Assembly: GCA_028282595.1 (NCBI GenBank)
Contig: JANQHQ010000046.1
Coordinates: 28,892 to 92,891 of the forward strand
DNA length: 64,000 nt
Source of the DNA: Chlorobium sp.
GTDB lineage: Bacteria; Bacteroidota; Chlorobiia; Chlorobiales; Chlorobiaceae
Direction of reading: 5' to 3'
The notes below the pieces were generated by a model that was given only the letters and a program-made list of their open reading frames with translations, was not told where the DNA came from and did not search any database. Positions 25,988-34,673 of this stretch are shown here, in pieces; the stretch's first letter is position 1; each line of letters begins with the position of its first letter. The position numbers and the translations under genes are program-made.

Positions 25988-26596
25988 ATGATGAAGAGAT
26001 TCGTTACGGGTCTGTTCTGCCTTACCCTTGTTCCGCTGTTTTCTTCCCACACCTTTGCCGGTTCACCCTACGCAGGCCTCACCGTAGGCCTTGCCTATCT
26101 GAACGACTCAAGTCTGAAGGGATCCAAGAGCGGGGATCTCGAATACGACGACGGAGAGGCGTTCAGCTACGCCCACGGTCTCGATTTCGGCTGCGTCAGA
26201 GTCGAGGGTGAGATCGGCTATCAGCAGAACGACTTCAAAACCTATCGACCGGGAGATATCGCGGCCGAAGGCGATCTTTCGATTCTTTCCCTGCTCGCGA
26301 ACGGTTATTACTACTGCGAGATAAAAGGCAGTCCGGTCGTGCCGATCGTCAGCGCGGGTGTCGGTGTCGCAAGCGTCGAGTACGAAGACGGGATCGACGA
26401 GTTCGAGGAGGACGATCTGGTTCTGGCCTACCAGCTCGGAGCGGGGCTCGGCTTCAGGGTTTCCCCTTCGGTGACCATCAACGCCATGTACCGTTATTTC
26501 AAGACGGCTTCCGCGGAATTCGAGGATGGGGAGAACGACGTGGAAGTCGATATATCGAGCCACAACGTACTGTTCGGCGTCAAGGTCGATTTTTAA
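25988..26596 (+). CDS. Outer-membrane beta-barrel protein (OmpA/opacity-like porin fold)
   Basis: Predicted 8-stranded outer-membrane barrel, 202 residues. A strong AGGAGG box precedes two adjacent ATGs (25988/25991); the signal peptide ends at SHTFAG. Mature sequence shows alternating strands and acidic loops: SPYAGLTVGLAYLND, FSYAHGLDFGCVRVEGEIGYQ, VPIVSAGVGVASVEYED, LAYQLGAGLGFRVSPSVTINAMYRYF, and the C-terminal strand HNVLFGVKVDF ending in Phe, the BAM recognition pattern. No OmpA-like peptidoglycan domain is present. A repeat element begins 20 bp after the stop. Confidence 0.88.
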   Translation: MMKRFVTGLFCLTLVPLFSSHTFAGSPYAGLTVGLAYLNDSSLKGSKSGDLEYDDGEAFSYAHGLDFGCVRVEGEIGYQQNDFKTYRPGDIAAEGDLSILSLLANGYYYCEIKGSPVVPIVSAGVGVASVEYEDGIDEFEEDDLVLAYQLGAGLGFRVSPSVTINAMYRYFKTASAEFEDGENDVEVDISSHNVLFGVKVDF

Positions 26597-26615
26597 ACCG
26601 TCGGACGTTTTCTAC

Positions 26616-26736
26616 AGGGCACCTCTAAAAAGTGTCATGAGTCCCGATTGGATCGGGATAAACTTCGAAACCGGAATCCCGACGTGTCGGGACAACGCAG
26701 CAATTTGGGCGCGCAATAGGTTTTTAGAGGTGCCCT
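26616..26736. repeat. Inverted-repeat (MITE-like) element, subfamily A, reverse orientation
   Basis: 121-bp element with tips AGGGCACCTCTA (26616-26627) and TAGAGGTGCCCT (26725-26736), extended inward by AAAA/TTTT. Internally it carries two hairpin motifs (GTCCCGAT..ATCGGGA and TCCCGACGTGTCGGGA). It lies between two convergent genes, and its right tip supplies the TAG stop of the TPR gene on the minus strand. It is the reverse orientation of the copies at 37.1 and 52.3 kb. Confidence 0.9.
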
Positions 26737-27550
26737 ACAGTTTTTTCGAGAGCCCTGTCATCAGGGCTTTTATGTTTTCCCGCCGTCTTACGTCGCTTTT
26801 CATGAGCACCGGTTTCGTCAACGCCTCGCCGAGCACTTCCATGGCGTCCTCATAGCGCTTCATGTCCCGATAGAGCTTGCCCAGCTCGTGATAATGGCGG
26901 ATGACGAGCGGGTTCGATGCTATGGCCCGTTTAAGGTACGTTTCGGCTTCTTCCCGGCTCCCTTCGGGCAGGGCGCCGAGGAACGTTTTCGCGAAAACCT
27001 TTTCCAGCCATCCCATGTCCGATATTTCGCGGTGGAAGGAGCCGAGGATAGAGAGTGCGACGTCGTCGTGCGGGTTGAGCTCGAGGGCCTGCTCAAGCTC
27101 GCTTTTTATGATGTTTGCGCGTTTGATTTTCTCTCTCGGCCCGGCATTGTCCGACAGTACTCCGAGGGAGGCCGCCAGCCAGGTGTGTCCTTCCGCCACG
27201 TCCGGGTCGATTTCCGTGCATGTTCTGGCAAATACCACCGCGCGTTCGAAAAAGGGACGCCGTGCTTCGGTGTTTTCCGGGGGAAGCGCTTCGCCTATGC
27301 CGACATACAGGCGGGAGAGTTTCCAGTAAACGCCGGGTGTTTCCGGGTGGATGTCCTGCGCCAGGGAATAGAGCGAGTCGGCGAGCTCGTAGCGCATCGC
27401 GAAGAATGCTTCGTCGGCCTGCCTGACAAGCTCCTGCGTGTTCCTTGCCGCAGCACTTCCGGTGACGGGGAGTGAGATGAGCGTCGGAACGACGCTCAGC
27501 AGCAGTATGGATACGGTTGCCGTTGTCCGGATCGTCGATTTGTTTTCCAT
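26735..27550 (-). CDS. TPR-repeat protein with signal peptide
   Basis: Predicted periplasmic TPR protein of 271 residues. An N-terminal signal peptide (TTATVSILLLSVVPTLISLPVTGSAA) is followed by TPR helices: ADEAFFAMRYELADSLYSLAQDI, GVYWKLSRLYVGIGEAL, DVAEGHTWLAASLGVLSD and VIRHYHELGKLYRDMKRYEDAMEVL. The layout resembles the 'regulator of microtubule dynamics'-like TPR family common in Bacteroidota. It is a probable protein-protein scaffold; the partner is unknown. Its TAG stop is formed by the outer base of the adjacent repeat element, so the element may have set the present C-terminus. Confidence 0.8.
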   Translation of the reverse strand: MENKSTIRTTATVSILLLSVVPTLISLPVTGSAAARNTQELVRQADEAFFAMRYELADSLYSLAQDIHPETPGVYWKLSRLYVGIGEALPPENTEARRPFFERAVVFARTCTEIDPDVAEGHTWLAASLGVLSDNAGPREKIKRANIIKSELEQALELNPHDDVALSILGSFHREISDMGWLEKVFAKTFLGALPEGSREEAETYLKRAIASNPLVIRHYHELGKLYRDMKRYEDAMEVLGEALTKPVLMKSDVRRRENIKALMTGLSKKL

Positions 27551-27638
27551 CGCTGCACGGTTAAGGGTGCCCGGCTGTCTTTCCTGAAGAGCAACAATGA
27601 CAAAAACGGACTGAGCCGCGGCATAGTTCCGCGTTGTA

Positions 27639-28139
27639 TTACCGGAACCAGATCGATTCAGGATGCTTCCGGTTGAGTGCGCCGTCCAGCCCGAGCCAGT
27701 GACCCGAAGGAAGGACCATCATGAGTATGGAGAAGATCATGAAGGGGGGCAGCGTCAGGTTGTAATACCCCCCGGCCGCGAAATTCACCACCAGAAAGAG
27801 TGCAAAGGCCGCATTTGCCCGCACCGCGAGGCCGGCCGCCAGACAGACGCCGATGACAAGTTCGCCGAGGGTGACGATCCACGCGATGGGCATCGCCATC
27901 GGAATACCGAAGTGTTCGAGATAGAGCGCCTGGAAAGAGCCGGGAGGGAGTTCGCCGAGCCTTTCGGTAAAGTAACCCTGCATCAGGTCGGTCCACAGCC
28001 ATCCCTTTACCAGTTTGTGCCAGAATCCGTAAAGAAAGAACGCCGCGAAAATATAACGTCCGACAAGGAAGAGGACGACGCCGACGGTTTGAAAGGGATG
28101 CTTTTTCAGATGGTCGGAGCTCCACTTGAAATCAGTCAT
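27639..28139 (-). CDS. DoxX family membrane protein
   Basis: Inner-membrane protein of 166 residues in the DoxX/TQO small subunit superfamily. Four hydrophobic segments are seen, with family features VGRYIFAAFFLYGFWHKLVKG, the WIVTLGELVIGVCLAAGLAVR helix and MIFSILMMVLPSGHWLGLDGAL. In archaea DoxD/DoxX are quinone oxidoreductase subunits; many bacterial members have no known function. It stands alone between the TPR gene and priA on the minus strand. Confidence 0.85.
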   Translation of the reverse strand: MTDFKWSSDHLKKHPFQTVGVVLFLVGRYIFAAFFLYGFWHKLVKGWLWTDLMQGYFTERLGELPPGSFQALYLEHFGIPMAMPIAWIVTLGELVIGVCLAAGLAVRANAAFALFLVVNFAAGGYYNLTLPPFMIFSILMMVLPSGHWLGLDGALNRKHPESIWFR

Positions 28140-28261
28140 GATGAAACGGGTTTTATGTTACGCAATATCGGTGTCTTATACGATACGAGACCGGAGTGAA
28201 GAAGGCAAGAAGAAAAAATCGGAAATCTGTGGCATGCTCGACAGTCGCTCAATTCAGGTTC

Positions 28262-30706
28262 TCAAAGCATGCTCTGGGGATCGACGTCGATAACGATCGA
28301 AAGCCGGGAGGCCCGGTACTTTTTCATCAGCGCGTACTGCAGGGTTTTCAGGGCGTCGGCGGCGATTTTTCTGCCCGGCAGCTTGAGCAGCAGACGGTAG
28401 CGGAAACGCCCCTTGATCATGGCGAGGCAGGCGGGGGACGGACCGAGCAGGAGACAGGCGTCCGATGCAACGTGCGGCCGCAGGGCTTCGGCGAACTCGT
28501 CGGCCGACCGGGCGGTGGCGGATTCTTCGGGGGAGGAGAACTCGACGGCCACGAGTTTGGCGAACGGCGGATAGAGCAGTTCCTTTCGGGTCTCCATGTC
28601 GAGCGAGAAGAATTGGTCGTAGCCACCCCGGAGCAGATGGTCGAATACCTCGTTCCCGGTGTCGTAGGCCTGAAGATAGACCTCGCCCGGAATCCTGGAC
28701 CGTCCCGCCCGGCCCGCCACCTGGGTCAGCAGCCCGAAAAGCCGTTCGCCCGATCTGAAGTCCGGCAGGTTAAGGCCGATGTCGGCCATCAGTACGCCGA
28801 CGAGGGTGACATCCGGAAAATCGAGCCCTTTGGCGACCATCTGGGTGCCGAGCAGAATCCTCGATTTCTTTTCGTGGAATGCGTTCAGAATCATGGCGTG
28901 CGCACCCTTGACGCTTGTCGTATCGACATCCATGCGCAGGATCTTTTCCGACGGGAACAGCTTGTGGAGCTCCTCTTCGATGCGTTCCGTGCCCCCGCTT
29001 TTGTAGAGCAGGTTTCCGGAAGAGCAGCGCTCGCATGTTTCCCTGAAGGCGTGGGCGTGGCCGCAGTAGTGGCAGCGAAGCTGCCGGTTCGAGGCGTGAT
29101 AGACCAGAGGGATGTTGCAGTGGGTGCAGACCGGAGTGTAGCCGCAGTCGAGGCAGAGCAGGCTTCGGGCGAATCCTCTCCGGTTCTGCAGGAGAATGAC
29201 CTGTTCGTTTTTCTCCATTCTCAGCTTGATCTGCTCGTAGAGGATTTCGGAGAGGGACGGGGTGATCTTCCTGTGCTCCCGCATGGGCACGAGCCTGATC
29301 ACCGGCATGGCGGCGTTGTCGACCCTCTCCGGCAGGTTCAGCAAGCTGTATTTTCCCGTTCGGGCGTTGTGGAAGGATTCGAACGAAGGGGTGGCCGATC
29401 CGAGGACGCAGACCGCGTTCTCCAGTTTCGCGCGCATCACGGCCGTGTCCCGTCCGTTGTAGCGCGGTGTGCGCTCCTGTTTGTATGCCGTGTCGTGTTC
29501 CTCGTCGACGATGATCGCACCTATGTTCTCGAGTGGAGCGAACACGGTGGAGCGGGGCCCCAGCGCTATTCGCGCCTCTCCCTCCCGGAGCGACTGCCAG
29601 GCTTCGTACTTCTCCCGGTTGCCCATCGCGCTGTGCAGAATCCGTATCGCGTTGCCGAAATGCTGCCGGAAGCGCGAGGCGGTCTGGGGCGTCAGGGAGA
29701 TTTCCGGCACCATCACTATGGCGTTCTTGCCCGAAGAGAGTACTTCCTTCAGAAATTCGATATAGACGATGGTCTTGCCGCTGCCCGTAACGCCGTGCAG
29801 CAGGAAGGTGGAGAAGTTTCCCTTGCGGTATGCCGCAATCAGCCTGTCGAGCGCCTGCTGCTGGGCGTCGGAGAGTCGGGCGATGGTTTTTGCCGGTTCG
29901 GTGTACCGTGACGAAATGGCGCTTTCGGTTTCGACCGTGATTTTTTCCAGGATACCCTTTTTTGCGAGTTCCCGCAGAACGGCCGGTGTCGCCCCGACCT
30001 GTTCAGGAAAAAACCACGATTCCTGCTGGCTCTGCAGCTTCCTGACGATGTCCGCCTGCCGCGGCGCCCTCGCCTTCGAAAGGCTTTCGGCCAGTTCATC
30101 CGTGCAGGGCTGCTTGATGCTGTATGCGATTCGGGTTTTCGGCGCGGCTTCCCGAAACTTTTTTTTCAGGGTGAGCAGGCCGCCGCGCTCCATTTCCGCC
30201 AGGGTCCTGTAGAGGTTTTTACGCCCGAGCCGTCGTTCGAGCTGACGGACGGTGACCGTTTTTTCCTCCCGCAGGACATGGAGAATATTTTTGCGCAGGG
30301 CGGTGGTCACGGTCTTGCGGTTCCGGCCTCCAAGAAGCCGGAAGTCATTCGCTTCGACGATGTCGCTGACCGTGCTTTTCAGCGGCGCGGGCAACATGGC
30401 GCTGATGGCTTCTACGGGTCTGGAGAGATAGTAGTCGGTCATCCAGAGCGCCAGTTTGAGCGTGACCTCGGTCAGGACCGGCCGGCCTGACTGCAGAATG
30501 TCGGTGATGCGGCCTTCGGCGGTTCCCGCGGCTTCTGCGTCCGCGAGCGTTTCGAGAACGTAGCCGATGACGCTTCGCCGTTTGTTGCCCGCCGGGGAGA
30601 ACAGCACCTGGCAGCCCGCCGGGAGACGCTCTTCGAACGTTTCGGGTACCGTGACGAGCAGGGGCTCGTCACGCAGGTAATTTTCTGCGTATATCAGTGC
30701 GTGCAT
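28262..30706 (-). CDS. priA: Primosomal protein N' (replication restart helicase PriA)
   Basis: Superfamily 2 helicase that reloads the replisome at stalled forks (814 residues). The N-terminal 3'-end-binding domain is followed by the helicase: LLHGVTGSGKTIVY (Walker A), IIVDEEHDTAYKQE (DEEH box), VLGSATPSFESF, then an inserted zinc-binding module with four CxxC pairs (CLDCGYTPVCTHCNIPL ... CHYCGHAH ... CERCSSG) and the C-terminal motifs LLGTQMVAKGLDFPDV and QVAGRAGR. All elements are present and length is normal (E. coli 732). It is followed on the minus strand by an unannotated 120-bp gap and DoxX. Confidence 0.97.
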   Translation of the reverse strand: MHALIYAENYLRDEPLLVTVPETFEERLPAGCQVLFSPAGNKRRSVIGYVLETLADAEAAGTAEGRITDILQSGRPVLTEVTLKLALWMTDYYLSRPVEAISAMLPAPLKSTVSDIVEANDFRLLGGRNRKTVTTALRKNILHVLREEKTVTVRQLERRLGRKNLYRTLAEMERGGLLTLKKKFREAAPKTRIAYSIKQPCTDELAESLSKARAPRQADIVRKLQSQQESWFFPEQVGATPAVLRELAKKGILEKITVETESAISSRYTEPAKTIARLSDAQQQALDRLIAAYRKGNFSTFLLHGVTGSGKTIVYIEFLKEVLSSGKNAIVMVPEISLTPQTASRFRQHFGNAIRILHSAMGNREKYEAWQSLREGEARIALGPRSTVFAPLENIGAIIVDEEHDTAYKQERTPRYNGRDTAVMRAKLENAVCVLGSATPSFESFHNARTGKYSLLNLPERVDNAAMPVIRLVPMREHRKITPSLSEILYEQIKLRMEKNEQVILLQNRRGFARSLLCLDCGYTPVCTHCNIPLVYHASNRQLRCHYCGHAHAFRETCERCSSGNLLYKSGGTERIEEELHKLFPSEKILRMDVDTTSVKGAHAMILNAFHEKKSRILLGTQMVAKGLDFPDVTLVGVLMADIGLNLPDFRSGERLFGLLTQVAGRAGRSRIPGEVYLQAYDTGNEVFDHLLRGGYDQFFSLDMETRKELLYPPFAKLVAVEFSSPEESATARSADEFAEALRPHVASDACLLLGPSPACLAMIKGRFRYRLLLKLPGRKIAADALKTLQYALMKKYRASRLSIVIDVDPQSML

Positions 30707-30718
30707 GGCTGTGCAACA

Positions 30719-30752
30719 AAAAAGTCAGTGCATGACGACACACTGACTTTTT
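30719..30752 (-). terminator. Intrinsic terminator between adk and priA
   Basis: Perfect 12-bp stem AAAAAGTCAGTG / CACTGACTTTTT with a 10-nt loop. On the minus strand it ends in a six-T run, so it terminates adk. The next gene on this strand, priA, starts 12 bp beyond, so priA must be transcribed from read-through or from a promoter overlapping the hairpin. Confidence 0.85.
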
Positions 30753-30775
30753 CCGTCCGTCCATTTGGAGCGGGC

Positions 30776-31432
30776 TCAGGAATTCAGAACACAGAGGATG
30801 TTTTCCCTGATCTTCTCGACCCCTCCGCACCCTTCCACCCGGCTGTAGCGGGGGGCGTGGGAATTGCCGCTGCGTTCCCATTCCCGGTAGTACTCCACCA
30901 GCGGCGCGGTCTGCCGGTGATAGACTTCGAGGCGTTTGCGGACGGTCGGTTCGGCATCGTCTTCACGCTGCACCAGGGGTTCTCCGGTAACATCGTCGAG
31001 ACCTTCGCTTGCAGGAGGGTTGAAGAGAATGTGGTAGGTCCTGCCCGATGCGGGATGAAGCCGCCTCCCGCTCATTCGTTTGATGATTTCCTCGTCGGCG
31101 ACATCGATTTCCACGACGTGATCGATAGCGATGCCTTCCTGTTTCAGGACTTCGGCCTGGGCGATAGTGCGCGGAAAGCCGTCGAAAAGGCAGCCGTTCA
31201 GGCAGTCGCCTTCGGTGAGTCTCTCCTTGACCAGGCCGAGAATGATATCGTCGGACACCAGCTTGCCGGCGTCCATGACTTTTTTTGCCTCCATTCCCAG
31301 GGGCGTTCCGGCCTTGATGGCGGCCCTGAGCATGTCCCCGGTTGAGATTTGCGGAATATTGTATTCTTTGGAAATAAATTGCGCTTGAGTCCCCTTGCCG
31401 GCGCCAGGGGCCCCCAGTAAGATAATTCTCAT
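30776..31432 (-). CDS. adk: Adenylate kinase
   Basis: Converts AMP and ATP to two ADP (218 residues, long-form enzyme). P-loop LLGAPGAGKGTQAQFI at residues 5-20, NMP-binding ISTGDMLRAAIKAGTPLG, signature LFDGFPRTIAQAE, and the LID from GRRLHPASGRTYHILFNPP to about residue 165. The LID lacks the four-cysteine zinc set of Gram-positive enzymes. It is preceded 17 bp upstream by the basic-tailed unknown gene on the same strand and followed by a terminator. Confidence 0.97.
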   Translation of the reverse strand: MRIILLGAPGAGKGTQAQFISKEYNIPQISTGDMLRAAIKAGTPLGMEAKKVMDAGKLVSDDIILGLVKERLTEGDCLNGCLFDGFPRTIAQAEVLKQEGIAIDHVVEIDVADEEIIKRMSGRRLHPASGRTYHILFNPPASEGLDDVTGEPLVQREDDAEPTVRKRLEVYHRQTAPLVEYYREWERSGNSHAPRYSRVEGCGGVEKIRENILCVLNS

Positions 31433-31449
31433 AAACTGATGGTTGAGAG

Positions 31450-32214
31450 TTACGATTTCTTGAGTTTGATTACCGTCACCTTGGGTTTCGATGTTGACGG
31501 CTTTTTGCCGGCGGAACTGTCTTTTGCATCTGTTGTCTCCTTTTTCTCGGAACTCCGGGTTTTCAGGGAGTGGCCGTTGGATGAAGACGATGCTGCGGGT
31601 TTGAGCGGGATGGTCTGTTTGGAGGGTTTCTTCTTGAATTCGATGGTCGAGGCTTTTTTCTTCTTCGTTTCACCCGTTTCGTTTTTGATCCTGGTGTTGT
31701 CGAAAAGTTCCTGCAGGGCCTGCGCGGAACCTTTCGGATCGAGAGATCGCAGCAGGTACTCGTCTTCCCGCAGAATCGATTTTCTGAATTCGAAGTCCAG
31801 CGCGTGAAGCATCATGCGGATAACCCGTCGGCTTTCGCCCAGATCGCCCCTCGCATCGATGTTGGTTTCCGCTTTCGAATTGACGGTGGTGATCGGCTGT
31901 CCGTCGCGGCCTGTCTCTTCCGCGAGACCGAACGTCACGTCGATTTTCATGCCGAGCAGGGCGAAGGAAAAAACTTCGGCGCGAATAATCGTCATGCCGC
32001 CGACGGCGGTTTTTTTATGCTTCAGATTCCAGCCGATCCAGTGCGTGACCTTATCGGTAATCAGGGAAGCCACCTCGTCCAGGGGCTTTGCGTAACGACG
32101 GACTTTCAGCTCGTCGAAGACCGGATGTTCGGACGTGTGGTTTGCGTTGTCCGTAAAGCCGTGATACGCTTTGGCGACCTCATTTCTGAACGGAACGAAA
32201 TCAAAGATATCCAT
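31450..32214 (-). CDS. Unknown protein with Lys/Ser-rich C-terminal tail
   Basis: 254 residues, family not recognised. The N-terminal ~165 residues look globular, with alternating strands (TAVGGMTIIRAEVFSFALLG, MKIDVTFGLAEETG, GQPITTVNSKAETNIDARG) and a final helix (RRVIRMMLHALDFEFRKSI), loosely like a lipid-binding SRPBCC-type fold; this is a guess. Residues ~185-254 are low-complexity Lys/Ser/Thr (KKKKASTIEFKKKPSKQT... KPKVTVIKLKKS), suggesting nucleic-acid or membrane contact. It overlaps the rlmN 3' end by 14 bp and precedes adk by 17 bp, so an rlmN-unknown-adk operon is likely. Confidence 0.7.
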   Translation of the reverse strand: MDIFDFVPFRNEVAKAYHGFTDNANHTSEHPVFDELKVRRYAKPLDEVASLITDKVTHWIGWNLKHKKTAVGGMTIIRAEVFSFALLGMKIDVTFGLAEETGRDGQPITTVNSKAETNIDARGDLGESRRVIRMMLHALDFEFRKSILREDEYLLRSLDPKGSAQALQELFDNTRIKNETGETKKKKASTIEFKKKPSKQTIPLKPAASSSSNGHSLKTRSSEKKETTDAKDSSAGKKPSTSKPKVTVIKLKKS

Positions 32215-33319
32215 GATTACAGCCGGTTTGGGATTGCGGCTTCCCGGTCTCGGCCGGTGTTTTTTCGACAGCCAGCTGGCCGCATGCCGCGTTGATTGAA
32301 GACCCGTAACTTTTGCGAACCGTCACTTGCAAACCCGCATCGAGAAGCTTCCGGATAAAGTCCTCTTTGCGCCGCTCCCCGACAGGCCTGAACGCAATGT
32401 TAATGATTGAATTATAATCAATCAAATTTATTTTACATAAAAAACTTCTGCAGTACCGGGCCAGCAGCCGGGCGTCTTCCGGGCCGTCGTTCACCCCCTC
32501 CATGAGCATGTAGACGATCGTGACGGGTTCTCTCGTGGCCGAGGCGTATTCGGCGAGTGCGCCCCGAAGACGGTCGAGCGTATGCTCCTTCGCCGGGGGG
32601 ATGAGTGAAGCTCTTTTTTCCTGCTCGGCAGCATGGAGAGAGACGGCGAGTTTTGTCCTGAGGCCGGAACGGAGGAGCTCTCCGATGCGGGGGACGAGTC
32701 CTACGGTGGAAATGGTGATCCGCTTCTGCGGGATCGAGAACCGGTAACCGTGCCGGCTGAGGATCTTCACCGCTTCCGTTACGTTCGGCAGGTTCAGAAG
32801 CGGTTCCCCCATTCCCATGAATACGACGTTCGTTACCCGCGCTTCGGGCAGTTCCGCGGCCAGCCTGTCGCCGGCGAGGTAGACCTGTTCCGCGATTTCC
32901 GCAGCTTCGAGATTGCGCGAAAAACCCATGCGGCCCGTTGCACAGAATCCGCATTCCAGCGGGCAGCCGACCTGGGAAGAGACGCAGACCGTCCGGCGGT
33001 CCCCGGCGGGAATGAGCACGGTTTCGACGGCCAGGCCGTCGTGCAGCGACACGAGAAATTTGGTCGTTGCCCGTTCGGGCCCGGTTCCGGCGGTGCGCAT
33101 CTCCTCTTCGACCGAGCAGGAGGGGAGCGTGAAGGCCGTCGAAAGCTTTTCGCGCAGGTCCGTGCCCAGGTTGGTCATGGCGTCGAACGATCCAGCGCGT
33201 TCGCTGAAGAGCCAGCGATGGATCTGCGACGCCCGGTACGGTTTTTCACCCATCTCCAGCAGGATATCCCGCAGCTCCCGCTCCGTGAGGGACTTTACAC
33301 TTGTTTTTTCTGCCGCCAT
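32201..33319 (-). CDS. rlmN: 23S rRNA (adenine2503-C2)-methyltransferase RlmN
   Basis: Radical SAM methyltransferase modifying A2503 of 23S rRNA and A37 of some tRNAs. The radical SAM cysteines are in SSQVGCPLECGFCATGRMGFSRNL; GMGEPLLNLPNV and the ISTVGLVPRI segment follow; a conserved Cys near the C-terminus (SSINAACGQL) is the second catalytic cysteine. The ATG at 33319 begins MAAEKTSVKSLTERELRDILLEMGEKPYRASQ, the standard N-terminal domain. The C-terminal tail (KTPAETGKPQSQTGCNHGYL) is family-variable. Divergent from the winged-helix regulator gene. Confidence 0.95.
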   Translation of the reverse strand: MAAEKTSVKSLTERELRDILLEMGEKPYRASQIHRWLFSERAGSFDAMTNLGTDLREKLSTAFTLPSCSVEEEMRTAGTGPERATTKFLVSLHDGLAVETVLIPAGDRRTVCVSSQVGCPLECGFCATGRMGFSRNLEAAEIAEQVYLAGDRLAAELPEARVTNVVFMGMGEPLLNLPNVTEAVKILSRHGYRFSIPQKRITISTVGLVPRIGELLRSGLRTKLAVSLHAAEQEKRASLIPPAKEHTLDRLRGALAEYASATREPVTIVYMLMEGVNDGPEDARLLARYCRSFLCKINLIDYNSIINIAFRPVGERRKEDFIRKLLDAGLQVTVRKSYGSSINAACGQLAVEKTPAETGKPQSQTGCNHGYL

Positions 33320-33441
33320 GGTGTCGGACGTCACGTTCCTTTCCGGGGTCGTATGCACGGTTTTTGTACGGAAATATACTGCTTTTGGCTTTTGCTCCGG
33401 GGAAAGTACTTTAATAAATAAAGTAAGAAAACGAACAATCC

Positions 33442-33792
33442 ATGACGAATGCACCGGGGGACGGCGGGCTCGAACCCGCGCGGGATTACGACCACAGGAA
33501 GCTCGACAAGATCATTCACTCCCGAATCCGTTTCGCCGCGCTCTGTTATCTCGATTCGGCCGAAGAGGCTTCGTTCGTCGAGATACGCGACGGGATACGG
33601 GCGACCGACGGAAATCTCAGCGTTCACATGCGGAAACTCGAGGCTGCGGGATACGTGTACTGCGACAAGACCTACAACCGGCGCATTCCGCTCTCGGTCT
33701 ACCGGATCACCGATTCCGGCCGGAAAGCCTTTGCGGAATATCGCCGGCGGCTCGGTGATTTTTTCACCCTTCCCTCGAAAGACACTCCCTGA
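33442..33792 (+). CDS. Winged-helix DNA-binding protein (MarR-like, HTH_34 type)
   Basis: A 116-residue transcription factor-like protein. HSRIRFAALCYLDSAEEASFVEI, then TDGNLSVHMRKLEAAGYVYCDKTY, form the recognition helix and wing of the 'transcriptional regulator' winged-helix family (PF13601), followed by IPLSVYRITDSGRKAFAEYRR. No ligand domain is seen. It is divergent from rlmN and its last 29 bp overlap the 3' end of the opposite-strand SDR gene. Its target may be itself or the SDR genes; that is inference. Confidence 0.83.
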   Translation: MTNAPGDGGLEPARDYDHRKLDKIIHSRIRFAALCYLDSAEEASFVEIRDGIRATDGNLSVHMRKLEAAGYVYCDKTYNRRIPLSVYRITDSGRKAFAEYRRRLGDFFTLPSKDTP

Positions 33793-34648
33793 AGTGGTCC
33801 TCGAGCCGATGGCCGCCGTGCTGCGGGGCGACGCTGTCGATTTTGCTGACCGCGAGCGCGAAAGAGACGATATCGGCCACATCCCTGCTAAGGAGCTGTG
33901 CCACAGGCAGGAGGGCGTCGGCGATCCATAGCGGAATCGTCAGATACAACGGGTGCCGGCCGGTCACCTTCGCGGCGAGCTCGGCCACCTCGCGGTAGGT
34001 GAAGATATCGGGACCTCCCGCGTCGATGTCCGTTGCCTTTTTTCCGACGGCGTCAACGCATAATTGCGCGAGATCCGCGGCGTGTATCGGGTTCGAGCGC
34101 TTGTCCCCGTCGCCGAGAATCGGCATGATTCCGGTCCGGGCAAGATTCAGGAACTGCTCCATGTCGGAAAAGTAGCCGGTCGGACGAACGATCGTGAAGT
34201 CCATGCCCGATTTTCTGAGTTCGGCCGCAAATTGCTCGTGGGCCTGGATGTTCGAGATATCGAGCATTTTTTCCGCGTTGAACACGGAGACGTAGATGAA
34301 TTTCTCGGCTTTTCCGGCAAGCGCCATGTCGAGAATCCGCCGGTTGCCCATATAGTCGACATCGAAGCTCGAGTGCCTGAAATCCGGCCGCGTCATGCCG
34401 AGAGAAGAGAAGACGACGTCGATGCCGTCGCATATCCCCTCGATCGTTTCCGGTCTGGTGGCGTCACCGGTGACTACGTCGTCGACCCGGTCGTGAAGCA
34501 CCGGTTCGCCGTGTTCGCCCGGTTTCCTGATTTTGTCCGGGTTGCGGACCAGCAGGCGCACCCAGTGTCCCCTTTTCTTGAACTCGTCCGCTACGTATCT
34601 TCCAAGATACCCGGAGCCGCCCGCGACAAGAACCTTCTTTTTTTCCAT
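33764..34648 (-). CDS. Atypical SDR NAD(P)-binding protein, paralog 1
   Basis: A 294-residue NmrA-like/atypical short-chain dehydrogenase. The Rossmann motif is VLVAGGSGYLGRYVADEFKKRG; GDATRPETIEGICDGIDVVFSSLG and FIYVSVFNAEKM follow; the TIVRPTGYFSDMEQF segment contains the active-site-like Tyr region; GGPDIFTYREVAELAAKV and two hydrophobic C-terminal helices (LYLTIPLWIADALLPVAQLL) complete it. Substrate unknown. It is one of three homologues here (34.7-35.3 and 39.9-40.8 kb) and directly follows paralog 2 on the same strand, indicating tandem duplication. Confidence 0.85.
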   Translation of the reverse strand: MEKKKVLVAGGSGYLGRYVADEFKKRGHWVRLLVRNPDKIRKPGEHGEPVLHDRVDDVVTGDATRPETIEGICDGIDVVFSSLGMTRPDFRHSSFDVDYMGNRRILDMALAGKAEKFIYVSVFNAEKMLDISNIQAHEQFAAELRKSGMDFTIVRPTGYFSDMEQFLNLARTGIMPILGDGDKRSNPIHAADLAQLCVDAVGKKATDIDAGGPDIFTYREVAELAAKVTGRHPLYLTIPLWIADALLPVAQLLSRDVADIVSFALAVSKIDSVAPQHGGHRLEDHFRECLSREG

Positions 34649-34673
34649 GATGGCTGTAAGAATTTGATTTCGG

